Assembly: GCF_019857225.1 (NCBI RefSeq)
Contig: NZ_JAFJSY010000042.1
Coordinates: forward strand, 50,012 to 114,011
Direction: 5' to 3'
Origin: Streptomyces plumbidurans
GTDB lineage: Bacteria; Actinomycetota; Actinomycetes; Streptomycetales; Streptomycetaceae
DNA: 64,000 nt
The notes beneath the pieces are model-generated. The model saw nothing but the letters and a program-made list of their open reading frames with translations. It searched no databases and was not told where the DNA came from. A program made the translations under genes and the position numbers. Below are positions 45,455-54,388 of this stretch, piece after piece. Within the stretch, counting starts at the first letter, position 1, and each line of letters starts with the position of its first letter.

Positions 45455-46375
45455 TTATGCGCCGAGCGTGGTCAACAGGCGCTGCAGCGACCCGCCCAGA
45501 CCCCACCGCGCCGCCAGCTCCTCCAGGGCCGCCGGGTCGCGCGGGGCGTGCGGCAGGGCCGTGTCGACGTCCGGCAGCGGGACGTCGTCCGCGACCTTGA
45601 CCACCTTCGGCGCCACCGCGACGTACGGCCGCGACTCGTCGAGCCGCTTGCGCTGCGACGGCGTGAGCTTCGCCTTCGGGTCCTCGACCGCGGCCATGAT
45701 CCCGGCCAGGTCCCCGAACTCGGCGAGCAGCTTCGCGGCCGTCTTCTCGCCGATCCCGGGCACGCCCGGCAGCCCGTCGCTCGGGTCGCCGCGCAGCAGC
45801 GCCAGATCCGCGTACCCCCTGCCGTCGACCCCGTACTTCTCGCGCAGCCAGGCCTCGTCGGTCAGCTGCAGCGTGCCGACGCCCTTGAGGGGGTAGAGCA
45901 CGCGTACCCCGCGCGCGTCGTCCACGAGCTGGTACAGGTCGCGGTCGCCGGTGACGATGTCGACCGGACCCTTCGCGCGGGCGGTGAACGTGCCGATCAC
46001 GTCGTCCGCCTCGTAGGGCTCCACGCCCACGCGTGCGATGCCCAGGGCGTCGAGGACGGCCTCGATGACGGGCACCTGCGGGGAGAGCGTGTCGGGCACC
46101 TCCTCCTCGTCCGGGCCCGCCGCGCGCTCCTCGGCGACGCGATGCGCCTTGTACGAGGGGATGAGGTCGACCCTCCACTGGGGGCGCCAGTCGGCGTCCA
46201 TGCAGGCCACCAAAAGGTCGGGACGGTGGTCCTTGACCAGGCGGTCGATGAATTCCAGCAGCCCGCGCACGGCGTTCACCGGTGTGCCGTCCGGGGCCTT
46301 CACGGACTCCGGGACGCCGAAGTAGGCGCGGAAGTAGAGCGAGGCGGTGTCGAGGAGCATCAGTCGTCCGGTCAC
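45455..46375 (-). CDS. 5'-3' exonuclease (PolI-N / FEN family)
   Basis: A 306-residue flap-type exonuclease resembling the N-terminal nuclease of DNA polymerase I. Acidic metal ligands are visible in LMLLDTASLYFRAYFG, YEADDVIGTF and VTGDRDLYQLVDD, and the helix-hairpin-helix region is GLPGVPGIGEKTAAKLLAEFG. It removes RNA primers or flaps. The GTG at 46375 (VTGRLMLLD) is preferred because it lies exactly 7 nt after a CATGAT -10-like box of a PafBC-type promoter; upstream ATGs at 46384 and 46387 lie inside that box. The start is therefore uncertain by up to eight codons. Confidence 0.87.
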   Translation of the reverse strand: MTGRLMLLDTASLYFRAYFGVPESVKAPDGTPVNAVRGLLEFIDRLVKDHRPDLLVACMDADWRPQWRVDLIPSYKAHRVAEERAAGPDEEEVPDTLSPQVPVIEAVLDALGIARVGVEPYEADDVIGTFTARAKGPVDIVTGDRDLYQLVDDARGVRVLYPLKGVGTLQLTDEAWLREKYGVDGRGYADLALLRGDPSDGLPGVPGIGEKTAAKLLAEFGDLAGIMAAVEDPKAKLTPSQRKRLDESRPYVAVAPKVVKVADDVPLPDVDTALPHAPRDPAALEELAARWGLGGSLQRLLTTLGA

Positions 46376-46382
46376 GTCTCGC

Positions 46383-46404
46383 ATCATGCCGTACGGCACT
46401 GACA
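46383..46404 (-). promoter_or_regulatory. PafBC-type promoter of the 5'-3' exonuclease
   Basis: Minus strand: TGTCAGTG (46404-46397), 8 bp, then CATGAT (46388-46383), one base from TAnnnT. The GTG start follows after 7 nt, the same geometry as the RecB-family nuclease promoter at 11133-11154. Confidence 0.5.
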
Positions 46405-46577
46405 GTCACCCGGCCACAACCCCAGTGTGACGAGTGCAAACGCCCTGTGAACAGGCCAACTGGTGGGTTTGGACTGGACCACTTTGGGCAGGCGCCGCCC
46501 CGGAGCGATGCGGTTGCCCCTTCAACCGGTCATGCCCTGTCGGCTCCAGTTCCTGTCGTCGAGCAAGAGGGCTTCGC

Positions 46578-47630
46578 GTGTCATCCAGGCTTGAGGCCGA
46601 ACATCTCTACAAGGTGTTCGGCAGACAACCAGACAAAGCGGTCGAGCGGCTCCGGCAGGGGGCCGATCGCGAGGAACTGCGTGCCGACGGCACCACCGCC
46701 GCCGTGATCGACGCCTCCTTCACCGTCGAACCCGGCCAGATATTCGTCGTCATGGGCCTGTCCGGATCCGGCAAGTCCACGCTGCTGCGCATGCTCAACG
46801 GTCTGCTGGAGCCGACCGCCGGACATGTCAGCTTCGACGGGCAGAACCTGACCGCGCTCGGTGCCCGCGAACTGCGCGAGGTGCGCGCACGGAAGATCAG
46901 CATGGTCTTCCAGCACTTCGCACTGTTCCCGCACCGCAGTGTCCTGGAGAACGCGGCCTACGGCCTGGCCGTGCAGGGCGTGCCCCGCGCCGAGCGCGAC
47001 AAGCGCGCCGGCGAGGCGCTGGCCCTGTGCGGTCTGGCCGGCTGGGAGGAGTCCTGGCCCGACGAGCTCTCGGGCGGCATGCAGCAGCGCGTGGGCCTGG
47101 CCCGCGCGCTGGCCACGGACGCCGACCTGCTGCTGATGGACGAGTCGTTCAGCGCGCTCGACCCGCTGATCCGCCGCGACATGCAGGACCAGCTCCTGGA
47201 ACTGCAGCAGAGGTTGAAGAAGACCATCGTCTTCATCACCCACGACCTCAACGAGGCCATGCGCCTGGGCGACCGGATCGCCGTCATGCGCGACGGCGAG
47301 ATCGTCCAGACCGGCACCGCCGAGGACATCCTGCTGCGGCCGGCCAACGACTACGTCGAGTCCTTCATCAAGGACGTCGACCGCTCCCGGGTGCTGACCG
47401 CGTCCGCCGTCATGGACCGGGACGTCCGCGGCGACGAGGCGGACTGCGGCTGCGAGAGCGACTGCGAGACCGCGACGCCCGACACGCCGTTCACCGAACT
47501 GTGCGCGATGAGCGCCCGGTTGACCCACCCGGTGGCCGTGCTCGACGACAAACGCAAACTCGTCGGGGTGGTACCGAGGCAGCGCCTGGTCGGCTTCCTC
47601 GGCGACGAGAAGGCGGTGACCCGTGCCTAG
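46578..47630 (+). CDS. Glycine betaine/proline ABC transporter ATPase (ProV/OpuAA type)
   Basis: A 350-residue ATPase for osmoprotectant import. An unusual N-terminal insert follows EAEHLYKVFGRQPDKAVERL, then Walker A MGLSGSGKST (about 60-69), signature LSGGMQQRVGLA, Walker B LLLMDESFSALDP, and H-loop FITHDLNEA. The C-terminal part contains a Cys-rich patch (DCGCESDC) and a single degenerate CBS-like segment (ALC...VGVVPRQRLVGFLG), often the osmosensing part. GTG start with AGAGGG upstream. Its end overlaps the next gene by 8 bp. Confidence 0.92.
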   Translation: MSSRLEAEHLYKVFGRQPDKAVERLRQGADREELRADGTTAAVIDASFTVEPGQIFVVMGLSGSGKSTLLRMLNGLLEPTAGHVSFDGQNLTALGARELREVRARKISMVFQHFALFPHRSVLENAAYGLAVQGVPRAERDKRAGEALALCGLAGWEESWPDELSGGMQQRVGLARALATDADLLLMDESFSALDPLIRRDMQDQLLELQQRLKKTIVFITHDLNEAMRLGDRIAVMRDGEIVQTGTAEDILLRPANDYVESFIKDVDRSRVLTASAVMDRDVRGDEADCGCESDCETATPDTPFTELCAMSARLTHPVAVLDDKRKLVGVVPRQRLVGFLGDEKAVTRA

Positions 47631-50235
47631 GATCCCGCTCGGCGACTGGGTCAACGACACGGTGGACTGGCTGCTCGGCCATGCCTCGTGGCTCTTCGAC
47701 TTCTTCAAGACCGTCTTCACGGGCACCTACGACGGCATCAACGCCGTCCTCCAGGCACCCCAGCCCCTGCTGCTCGCGGGCATCTTCGCCGTGCTCGCGT
47801 TCTGGCTGCGCGGCACCTTGGCCGGTGTCCTCACCTTCGTGGGATTCGCCTTCGTCGACTCCCTCGAACTGTGGGACGACGCGATGGTGACCCTCGCACT
47901 GGTCCTCGTCGCCACGATCATCGCACTGGTGATCTCGGTGCCGGTGGGCATCTGGGCCGCGCGCTCCAACCGGGTCAGCGGAGTCGTCCGCCCGATCCTG
48001 GACTTCATGCAGACCCTGCCCGCGATGATCTACCTCATCCCGGCGATCCTGTTCTTCGGCACCGGCGCCTCCGCGGGCATCGTCGCCACCCTGATCTTCG
48101 CGCTCGCCCCCGGCGTCCGGATGACCGAGCTGGGCATCCGCCAGGTCGACAAGGAACTGGTGGAGGCCGCCGACGCGTTCGGCACCACGCCCCGCGACAC
48201 GCTCCTGCGCGTGCAGCTGCCGCTCGCCCTGCCGACCGTCATGGCCGGCGTGAACCAGGTCATCATGCTCGGCCTGTCCATGGCCGCGATCGCCGGCATG
48301 GTCGGCACCGGCGGCCTCGGCGGCGACGTCAACGAGGCCATCGGGCAGCTCAACGTCGGCCTCGGCTCCGAGGCAGGTGTCGCGATCGTGATCCTCGCGA
48401 TCTACCTGGACCGGATGACCGGCGCGCTGGGCAGCCATGTCTCCCCGCTGGGCCGCCGCGCCGCCGCCAAGGCACGCGCCGCGCAGGGCGTGAAGATCTG
48501 GTCGTACCGGCCGAGCCCGCAGATTGCCGTGGTCGGCGTCGTCGTCCTTGCCCTCGTGGCGGGCGGCATGGGCATGTTCGGCTCCGGCTCGGGCGGTTCC
48601 GCCGTCTCGGACGGCAAGAACGTCGGTCAGGGCAAGAAGGTCTCCATCGGCTACATCCCCTGGGACGAGGGCGTCGCCTCCACCTTCCTGTGGAAGGAGA
48701 TCCTGGAGGAGCGCGGCTACCAGGTCGACGTCAAGCAGTTCGACGCCGGCCCGCTCTACACCTCCCTCGCCCAGGGCAACATCGACTTCGAGACCGACTC
48801 CTGGCTGCCGACCACCCACGCGCAGTACTGGAAGAAGTACGGCAGCAAGCTCGACGACCTGGGCTCGTGGTACGACCGGACCTCGCTGGAGCTGACGGTC
48901 CCGGCGTACATGAAGGACATCAACTCCCTGTCGGACCTCAAGGGCAAGGCGTCCACCTTCGGCGGCAAGATCACCGGCATCGAGTCCAGCGCCGGTGAGA
49001 TGGCCCTGCTCAAGAGCAAGGTGCTGAAGGAGTACGGCCTCGACAAGGAGTACAAGGTCGTCGACAGCTCCACGCCCGCCATGCTCGCCGAGCTCAAGCG
49101 GGCGTACAGCAAGCAGGAGCCGATCGTCACCACGCTCTGGTCGCCGCACTGGGCGTACAACGACTACAAGCTGAAGAAGCTCAAGGACCCCAAGGGCGCC
49201 TGGGGCAAGGGCGACGGGGTGCACACGCTCTCCCGCAAGGGCTTCGCCAAGGACAACCCTGTCGTCGGCAAGTGGCTGAAGAACTTCATGATGAGCGAGA
49301 AGCAGCTCACCAGCCTGGAAGCCGAGATCAACAAGGCGGGCAAGGGCAAGCAGCAGGACGCCGTGCGGGCCTGGCTGAAGGACAACCCCGGGGTCGTCGA
49401 CAAGCTGGCCCCCGTCTCCGGCGGCGCGGGCTCCACCCCGGCCGAGGCCAAGCGGCCGGTGAACGTCGCCTGGTTCCCCTGGGACGAGGACGTCGCCGTC
49501 ACCTACCTGTGGAAGAACGTCCTCGCAAAGCGCGGCTACAAGCTGAACCTGAAGCAGATGGACGTCGGCCCGGTCTACACCGGCCTCGCCTCCGGCGACC
49601 TGGACGTCAACTTCGACGCCTGGCTGCCGTATGCCCAGAAGAACTACTGGGACAAGAGCAAGGACAGCCTCAAGGACCTGGGCACCTGGTACCAGCCGAC
49701 CTCGCTGGAAGTCGCCGTGCCCTCGTACGTGAAGGGCGTCAAGTCGCTGGAGGACCTCAAGGGCAAGGCGTCCACCTTCGACGGGAAGATCATCGGGATC
49801 GAGCCGGGCACCGGCGAGATGAACCTCCTCAAGACGAAGGTCCTGCCGGGCTACGGCCTCGACAAGGAGTACAAGGTCGTCGACGGCTCCACCCCGGCGA
49901 TGCTGGCCGAACTCAAGCGCGCCTACGCCCAGAAGAAGCCGGTCGCCGTCGTGCTCTGGTCGCCGCACTGGGCCTACAGCCGCTACGACCTCACCAAGCT
50001 GAAGGACGACAAGAAGCTCTTCGGCGAGGGCAACACGATCCGCACCATCACCAATGAGAAGTTCACCGGGCAGTACCCGCAGCTCACCAAGTGGATCAAG
50101 GGTTTCCACATGAGCGAGGGCGAGCTCGGCAGTCTGGAGAGCGAGATCAATCAGCAGGGCCAGGGGCATGAGGAGCAGGCGGTCGCCGCGTGGGCCAAGA
50201 AGCACCCCGAGGTGGTCGGCCGGATGACGCCGTAG
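47623..50235 (+). CDS. Glycine betaine transporter permease fused to two OpuAC substrate-binding domains
   Basis: An 870-residue fusion. The N-terminal permease (about 1-290) has ProW-type helices and the EAA loop (ELVEAADAFGTTPRDTLLRVQLPLALP). After a membrane segment near 305-325, two OpuAC-type binding domains follow (about 340-595 and 612-870), each with VxIGYIPWDE or VNVAWFPWDE starts, SSWYDRTSLE or GTWYQPTSLE, and LWSPHWAY motifs. Bacterial fusions usually carry one such domain; two in tandem is notable. The binding domains face outside. Start GTG overlapping the ATPase stop. No terminator is obvious. Confidence 0.9.
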   Translation: MPRIPLGDWVNDTVDWLLGHASWLFDFFKTVFTGTYDGINAVLQAPQPLLLAGIFAVLAFWLRGTLAGVLTFVGFAFVDSLELWDDAMVTLALVLVATIIALVISVPVGIWAARSNRVSGVVRPILDFMQTLPAMIYLIPAILFFGTGASAGIVATLIFALAPGVRMTELGIRQVDKELVEAADAFGTTPRDTLLRVQLPLALPTVMAGVNQVIMLGLSMAAIAGMVGTGGLGGDVNEAIGQLNVGLGSEAGVAIVILAIYLDRMTGALGSHVSPLGRRAAAKARAAQGVKIWSYRPSPQIAVVGVVVLALVAGGMGMFGSGSGGSAVSDGKNVGQGKKVSIGYIPWDEGVASTFLWKEILEERGYQVDVKQFDAGPLYTSLAQGNIDFETDSWLPTTHAQYWKKYGSKLDDLGSWYDRTSLELTVPAYMKDINSLSDLKGKASTFGGKITGIESSAGEMALLKSKVLKEYGLDKEYKVVDSSTPAMLAELKRAYSKQEPIVTTLWSPHWAYNDYKLKKLKDPKGAWGKGDGVHTLSRKGFAKDNPVVGKWLKNFMMSEKQLTSLEAEINKAGKGKQQDAVRAWLKDNPGVVDKLAPVSGGAGSTPAEAKRPVNVAWFPWDEDVAVTYLWKNVLAKRGYKLNLKQMDVGPVYTGLASGDLDVNFDAWLPYAQKNYWDKSKDSLKDLGTWYQPTSLEVAVPSYVKGVKSLEDLKGKASTFDGKIIGIEPGTGEMNLLKTKVLPGYGLDKEYKVVDGSTPAMLAELKRAYAQKKPVAVVLWSPHWAYSRYDLTKLKDDKKLFGEGNTIRTITNEKFTGQYPQLTKWIKGFHMSEGELGSLESEINQQGQGHEEQAVAAWAKKHPEVVGRMTP

Positions 50236-50981
50236 TGACCCCGGGTACGAAAAGGATCCGGCCAACCACATAGCGCTACATCTTCACCTGAGCCTCACCG
50301 CCCACTCGTCCGGGGCACCGACGGCACCGCACCCTCCAGCGCGGTGCCGAAGGCGCCCCGGACGCATGTGCGCAGGCGTGCGGTAGCGGCCAACCGGACC
50401 GACGCCACCGGGTCCGTGACGGCCTCGTGCATCAACTGCCCGCCGCGGCAGGGGACTTCGTCCTCCGGCGGGCAAGCCCTGATCACGGGCCTGATCGCAT
50501 GCGGCGGGCGAGGGCAAGCGCCGGGAACACATGCGCTCGTGCGCGCATTGAAACGAAGAAAACGAAAGAAGAGGACTACGGTGCCGATCGCCGGCGGGCG
50601 CGGACGGGCGTCCCGCGCGCGAGGGCGGGCGTATTCCCGCGAGGGAGTCGTCCGCAGGTCGTGCCGACCCGTGCCGGCCGGCGATCCGCGTCCTGTGCGC
50701 CGGCTGTGCCGGCACCGGCCCGGGCGGGCGTCCGGGCCCCCTGGTCAGCGTTTTCGCCCTTGAGGTGGAATCCGCGTCCGACGGGCCGTGCGGGCTCAGC
50801 GGGCGCCGGGAATTGGCGAATTGACCGCACGCGGTGTTTACGAGGATGTGACGGGCGCGTGAAACGGTTTGCCGAACCTGCGTAAGGTGCAGAGAACTCT
50901 TCAGAAGCACCGCCCGCGGACGGCGAAGCTCAGCATGGCGAACCGCCGCACGGACCACGAGCCAAGGAGGGAGCGGGAGCG
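50236..50981. other. Intergenic region with weak coding signals
   Basis: A 746-bp gap. A purine-rich stretch (50548-50577) precedes a possible GTG at 50581 of about 60 codons with AGAGGA before it, but the product is basic low-complexity. The right end (50860-50981) should hold the XRE-cupin promoter; TAAGGT at 50883-50888 could be a -10 box. A separate minus-strand candidate is listed on its own. Confidence 0.4.
50295..50486 (-). CDS. Possible 63-residue hypothetical protein
   Basis: The reading frame uses GC-rich third positions at a coding-like level, but the product (MIRACPPEDEVPCRGG... SVPRTSGR) has no recognisable domain. An internal Met at residue 19 is an alternative start. No ribosome-binding site was identified. 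It may be spurious. Confidence 0.25.
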   Translation of the reverse strand: MIRACPPEDEVPCRGGQLMHEAVTDPVASVRLAATARLRTCVRGAFGTALEGAVPSVPRTSGR

Positions 50982-51548
50982 ATGGGCGACCACAAGGAAC
51001 AGCCCCTGCGAGTGGGCGCGGCCGTACGGCGACGGCGCCGGGCGCTGCAGCTCACCCTCGCCGTCGTGGCCGAGCGCAGCGGCCTGTCGGTCCCGTTCCT
51101 GAGCCAGGTCGAGAACGACCGGGCGCGGCCCAGCAGAGCGTCCCTGGAGAAGGTCGCCGACGCGCTGCGCACCACCGCCGTCGAACTCCTCGCCGCCGCC
51201 GACCCGGCGTGCAGCGTCGACGTCGTGCGCGCGGAGACGTGCGAGCCGCCGGACCGGCCGCGGGTGCGTTCCCTGGTGCGGGGTCACCACCAGATGCACG
51301 CCTCGGAGTTCACCGGCGACCATGACGCGGGCCGTGAATTCCAGTACCGCAACGACCAGTTGATGTACGTCGCCGACGGCGCGGTCGAGATCGAGGCCGA
51401 GGGGCGCGCCTACCGGCTCGGCCGCGGGGACACGCTGTATCTGACCGGCGGTGTGCGGCACCGCTGGCGGGCGACGGTGTCGGACACCCGCGTCGTCGTC
51501 GTCGCGGTGGCCGAGCACGTCGAGGCGGTCCAGAACCGGTCGCGGTAG
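50982..51548 (+). CDS. XRE-family regulator with C-terminal cupin
   Basis: A 188-residue regulator: XRE helix-turn-helix (about 10-70, LRVGAAVRRRRRALQLTLAVVAERSGLSVPFLSQVENDRA) and a cupin_2 barrel (about 115-180, QLMYVADGAVEIEAEGRAYRLGRGDTLYLTGGVRHRW). Such proteins control small catabolic or amino-acid operons. ATG with AAGGAGGGAG upstream. Only 6 bp separate it from the next gene, so the two are probably co-transcribed. Confidence 0.9.
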   Translation: MGDHKEQPLRVGAAVRRRRRALQLTLAVVAERSGLSVPFLSQVENDRARPSRASLEKVADALRTTAVELLAAADPACSVDVVRAETCEPPDRPRVRSLVRGHHQMHASEFTGDHDAGREFQYRNDQLMYVADGAVEIEAEGRAYRLGRGDTLYLTGGVRHRWRATVSDTRVVVVAVAEHVEAVQNRSR

Positions 51549-51554
51549 CCGCGG

Positions 51555-52274
51555 ATGCGCGTCGTCTCCCTCGTGCCGTCCCTGACGGAGGCGGTCGCCG
51601 TCTCGCTGCCGGGCGTCCTGGCCGGGGCGACGGACTGGTGCAGCCACCCCGCCGACCTCGCCGTCCCCCGTGTCGGCGGCACCAAGAACCCGAAGCTCGA
51701 CCGCGTTCTCGCCCTCGCCCCCGATCTGGTGATCGCCAACGAGGAGGAGAACCGCGAGCCCGACCTCGACGCCCTGCGCGAGGCGGGGGTCGAGGTCCTG
51801 GTGACCGAGGTGCGGGACGTGCCGCAGGCCTTCCGGGAGCTGGACCGGGTGCTGGAGGCCTGCGGGGCGGTCTCCCGGCCGCGCTGGCTGGACGAGGCGG
51901 AGACGGCCTGGTCGCGGCTGCCGGACACCGGGCCCCGCCTGACGGCCGTGGTGCCGATCTGGCGGCGGCCGTGGATGGTGCTGGGCCGCGACACGTTCGC
52001 CGGTGACGTCCTGGCCCGGCTGGGCGTCGACCACCTCTGGTCGGCTCACCCCGAGCGCTATCCCCGCGTGCCGGTCGAGGAGCTGCGGGCGGCCGCCCCC
52101 GACGTCGTCGTGCTGCCGGACGAGCCGTACCGCTTCACCGCCGACGACGGCCCCGAGGCCTTCCCGGGGCTGCGCTGCGCTCTCGTCAGCGGACGTCATC
52201 TGACGTGGTACGGACCGTCGTTGGCCCAGGCCCCGCGGGTGCTGGCCGAGGTACTGCGAGCAGCTCGCCGCTGA
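51555..52274 (+). CDS. Helical-backbone metal receptor-like protein (BtuF/FepB fold), cytoplasmic
   Basis: A 239-residue protein of the periplasmic-binding-like fold used by cobalamin and iron-siderophore receptors (VVSLVPSLTEAV; PDLVIANEEENREPDLDAL; LGVDHLWSAHPERYPRVPVEEL). It has no signal peptide or lipobox, so it probably stays in the cytoplasm, where its ligand role is unclear. It follows the XRE-cupin gene by 6 bp. Its last 89 bp overlap the convergent transporter gene. Confidence 0.83.
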   Translation: MRVVSLVPSLTEAVAVSLPGVLAGATDWCSHPADLAVPRVGGTKNPKLDRVLALAPDLVIANEEENREPDLDALREAGVEVLVTEVRDVPQAFRELDRVLEACGAVSRPRWLDEAETAWSRLPDTGPRLTAVVPIWRRPWMVLGRDTFAGDVLARLGVDHLWSAHPERYPRVPVEELRAAAPDVVVLPDEPYRFTADDGPEAFPGLRCALVSGRHLTWYGPSLAQAPRVLAEVLRAARR

Positions 52275-53391
52275 CCAGACCGCGGGCCGTGCACACCGAG
52301 GCGGCGCCCCATGCGGCGACGAGCAGGGCGTACAGCCCGACCGCCAGCCAGTCGTAGGCGAGCAGCCCGGTGCGTCGGGCGAGGACCTCGGCGCCCGTGA
52401 CGCACGTGCCGACAGGGAAGGTGAACGCCCACCACGTCATCGAGAAGCCCATGCCGTGCCGCCGCGCCCGCAGCACCTGGGCGGCGGCGAACGCGAGCCA
52501 CAGCAGCGCGAAGCCCATGACCGGGACGCCGTACAGTACGACGAGGACGTCCAGTCCCTCGCTGTACGGCGCCGGTACGACCCCGGGTGCGGCGTCCGCG
52601 ACCTTGCCGACGGCGGTGGTGGACTGGCCGAGCGGGCCGAGCACCAGGAACAGGGCCGGAGTGAGGGCGAGCGGCAGCGGCGCGCCGGTGATCAGCCGGG
52701 CGAAGATCACCGGCAGCATCACCAGGGTCGCCAGCAGGCTGAGCCCGAACATCGCGAAACAGGCGAGGAGCAGGGTCTCGCGGGGCTGCCCCGGCGGCAG
52801 ATGCGGTACGAGCAGCGGGCCCTGCGACGCGGAGACCATGGGCGCGACGACGGGCAGCAGCCACACCGGGGAGGCCTGCCCCGGCTCGATCCGGTGCCGT
52901 ACGGCCATCAGGTACGGCACCGCCACGGCGGCCACCAGTCCCACCACCGTCCCGGCGGTGAACAGTACGGCGTCGAGGGCGAGCGCCGCCTGCTGGCCGA
53001 TCCAGTCGCGGCCTACGGCGAGGGCGCCGCCGCCGACGGCCAGCAGGGCCATGGAGAGACAGCCGTAGAAGGGGGCGGCTGACGGGTCCAGGAGATGGGC
53101 GCGGGCCTGGTCGGGGTGGTGGGTCCAGTGCAGGGCGCGGGCGACGAGCAGGGCGGCGAGCAGGGCGAGGGAGAGTACCCACACGGCGGTGCACAGGGTG
53201 CGCAGGCCGGGGATGTGGACGGGGGCGTGGCCGAGGACGTGGCCGGGGAGGCCCACTCCCGCCGTGCCGACGATGGCGGTGCCCATGACGGCGGCGTACC
53301 AGTTGGGTCCGAGGTGACGGACGGCCGCGGCGCGAGGAGTGCGTGGGGCGCGTGCGGTCGCGTGCGGAAGGTGCTGGGCTGCGGTGACCAT
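52186..53391 (-). CDS. TehA/SLAC1-family (TDT) anion or dicarboxylate transporter
   Basis: A 401-residue membrane protein with about ten helices of the tellurite-resistance/dicarboxylate (SLAC1) family, such as NWYAAVMGTAIVGTAG and SMTWWAFTFPVGTCVTGAEVLAR. Family members carry malate, sulfite or chloride. It is divergent from a LysR regulator over 70 bp and so probably controlled by it. The C-terminal 30 residues are antisense to the end of the 51555 gene. Confidence 0.87.
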   Translation of the reverse strand: MVTAAQHLPHATARAPRTPRAAAVRHLGPNWYAAVMGTAIVGTAGVGLPGHVLGHAPVHIPGLRTLCTAVWVLSLALLAALLVARALHWTHHPDQARAHLLDPSAAPFYGCLSMALLAVGGGALAVGRDWIGQQAALALDAVLFTAGTVVGLVAAVAVPYLMAVRHRIEPGQASPVWLLPVVAPMVSASQGPLLVPHLPPGQPRETLLLACFAMFGLSLLATLVMLPVIFARLITGAPLPLALTPALFLVLGPLGQSTTAVGKVADAAPGVVPAPYSEGLDVLVVLYGVPVMGFALLWLAFAAAQVLRARRHGMGFSMTWWAFTFPVGTCVTGAEVLARRTGLLAYDWLAVGLYALLVAAWGAASVCTARGLVSGELLAVPRPAPAGPGPTTVRTTSDDVR

Positions 53392-53447
53392 GCGTTCACG
53401 GTCCCGTGGGCGGGGGTGGGCCACCAGGGAGTGTTGTTCTATCGGGG

Positions 53448-53464
53448 CATAACCTGGGGTTATG
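53448..53464. promoter_or_regulatory. LysR-type operator at the regulator start
   Basis: CATAACC-TGG-GGTTATG is a perfect 7-bp inverted repeat that satisfies the LysR T-N11-A rule (T at 53450, A at 53462). It overlaps the LysR ATG at 53462 and lies about 60 bp from the transporter start, so it could mediate both autorepression and transporter activation. Confidence 0.65.
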
Positions 53465-54388
53465 AGCGAAGAGGGTGCGCGGGCTTTCGGCGGTGCGGGC
53501 AATCTGGCGCACCGGGTGCCTGATCTCGGGGCGCTGGAGCTGCTGCTGGCGGTGGCGCGGCTCGGCAGCCTGGGCGCGGCCGCGCGGGAGGTGGGCATCA
53601 CCCAGCCGGCGGCCAGCAGCCGGATCCGGTCGATGGAGCGCCAGCTGGGCGTGGCCCTGGTCGACCGTTCCCCGCGCGGCTCGCGTCTCACGGACGCGGG
53701 CGCGCTGGTCACGGACTGGGCGCGGCGGATCGTGGAGGCGGCGGAGGCCTTCGACGCGGGGGCGCAGGCGCTGCGGGACCGGCGGGACTCGCGGCTGCGG
53801 GTGGCGGCGAGCATGACCATCGCCGAATACCTCCTCCCCGGCTGGCTCCTGGCCCTGCGGGCCGAGCGCCCGGACACGGCGGTGTCCCTGCTCGCGGGCA
53901 ACTCGGCGGCGGTCGCGCAGCGCCTGCTCTCCGGCGAGGCTGACCTCGGCTTCGTGGAGGGCGTCGACGTCCCGCACGGCCTGGACTCCGCCGTCATCGC
54001 CCACGACCACCTCATCGTCGTGACCGCACCCGGCCACGCCTGGGCCCGCCGCAGGCGCCCCCTGGCCGCCTCCGAACTGGCGTCGACCCCCCTGATCCTC
54101 CGCGAAAAGGGCTCCGGCACCCGCCAGGTCCTGGACGCGGCCCTGGGCGGCCTGGCCCGCCCCCTGATCGAACTGTCCTCCACAACCGCGGTGAAGGCGG
54201 CAGTAGTCAGCGGCGCGGGCCCCGCCGTACTGAGCGAACTGGCCGTGAGGGAAGAACTGGCGATGCGCCGGTTGGTGCGGGTGCCGGTCGAGGGGGTGGC
54301 GCTGGCGCGCGACTTGCGCGCGGTCTGGCCAACGGGCCACCGCCCGACGGGACCGGCCAGGGGGTTGCTGTCGCTTACGCGGGGGTAG
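53462..54388 (+). CDS. LysR-family transcriptional regulator
   Basis: A 308-residue LysR regulator. N-terminal winged helix (about 20-80, LGALELLLAVARLGSLGAAAREVGITQPAASSRIRSME) and a periplasmic-binding-like effector domain. Divergent from the TehA/SLAC1 transporter. The start codon lies in the operator at 53448. Confidence 0.92.
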   Translation: MSEEGARAFGGAGNLAHRVPDLGALELLLAVARLGSLGAAAREVGITQPAASSRIRSMERQLGVALVDRSPRGSRLTDAGALVTDWARRIVEAAEAFDAGAQALRDRRDSRLRVAASMTIAEYLLPGWLLALRAERPDTAVSLLAGNSAAVAQRLLSGEADLGFVEGVDVPHGLDSAVIAHDHLIVVTAPGHAWARRRRPLAASELASTPLILREKGSGTRQVLDAALGGLARPLIELSSTTAVKAAVVSGAGPAVLSELAVREELAMRRLVRVPVEGVALARDLRAVWPTGHRPTGPARGLLSLTRG

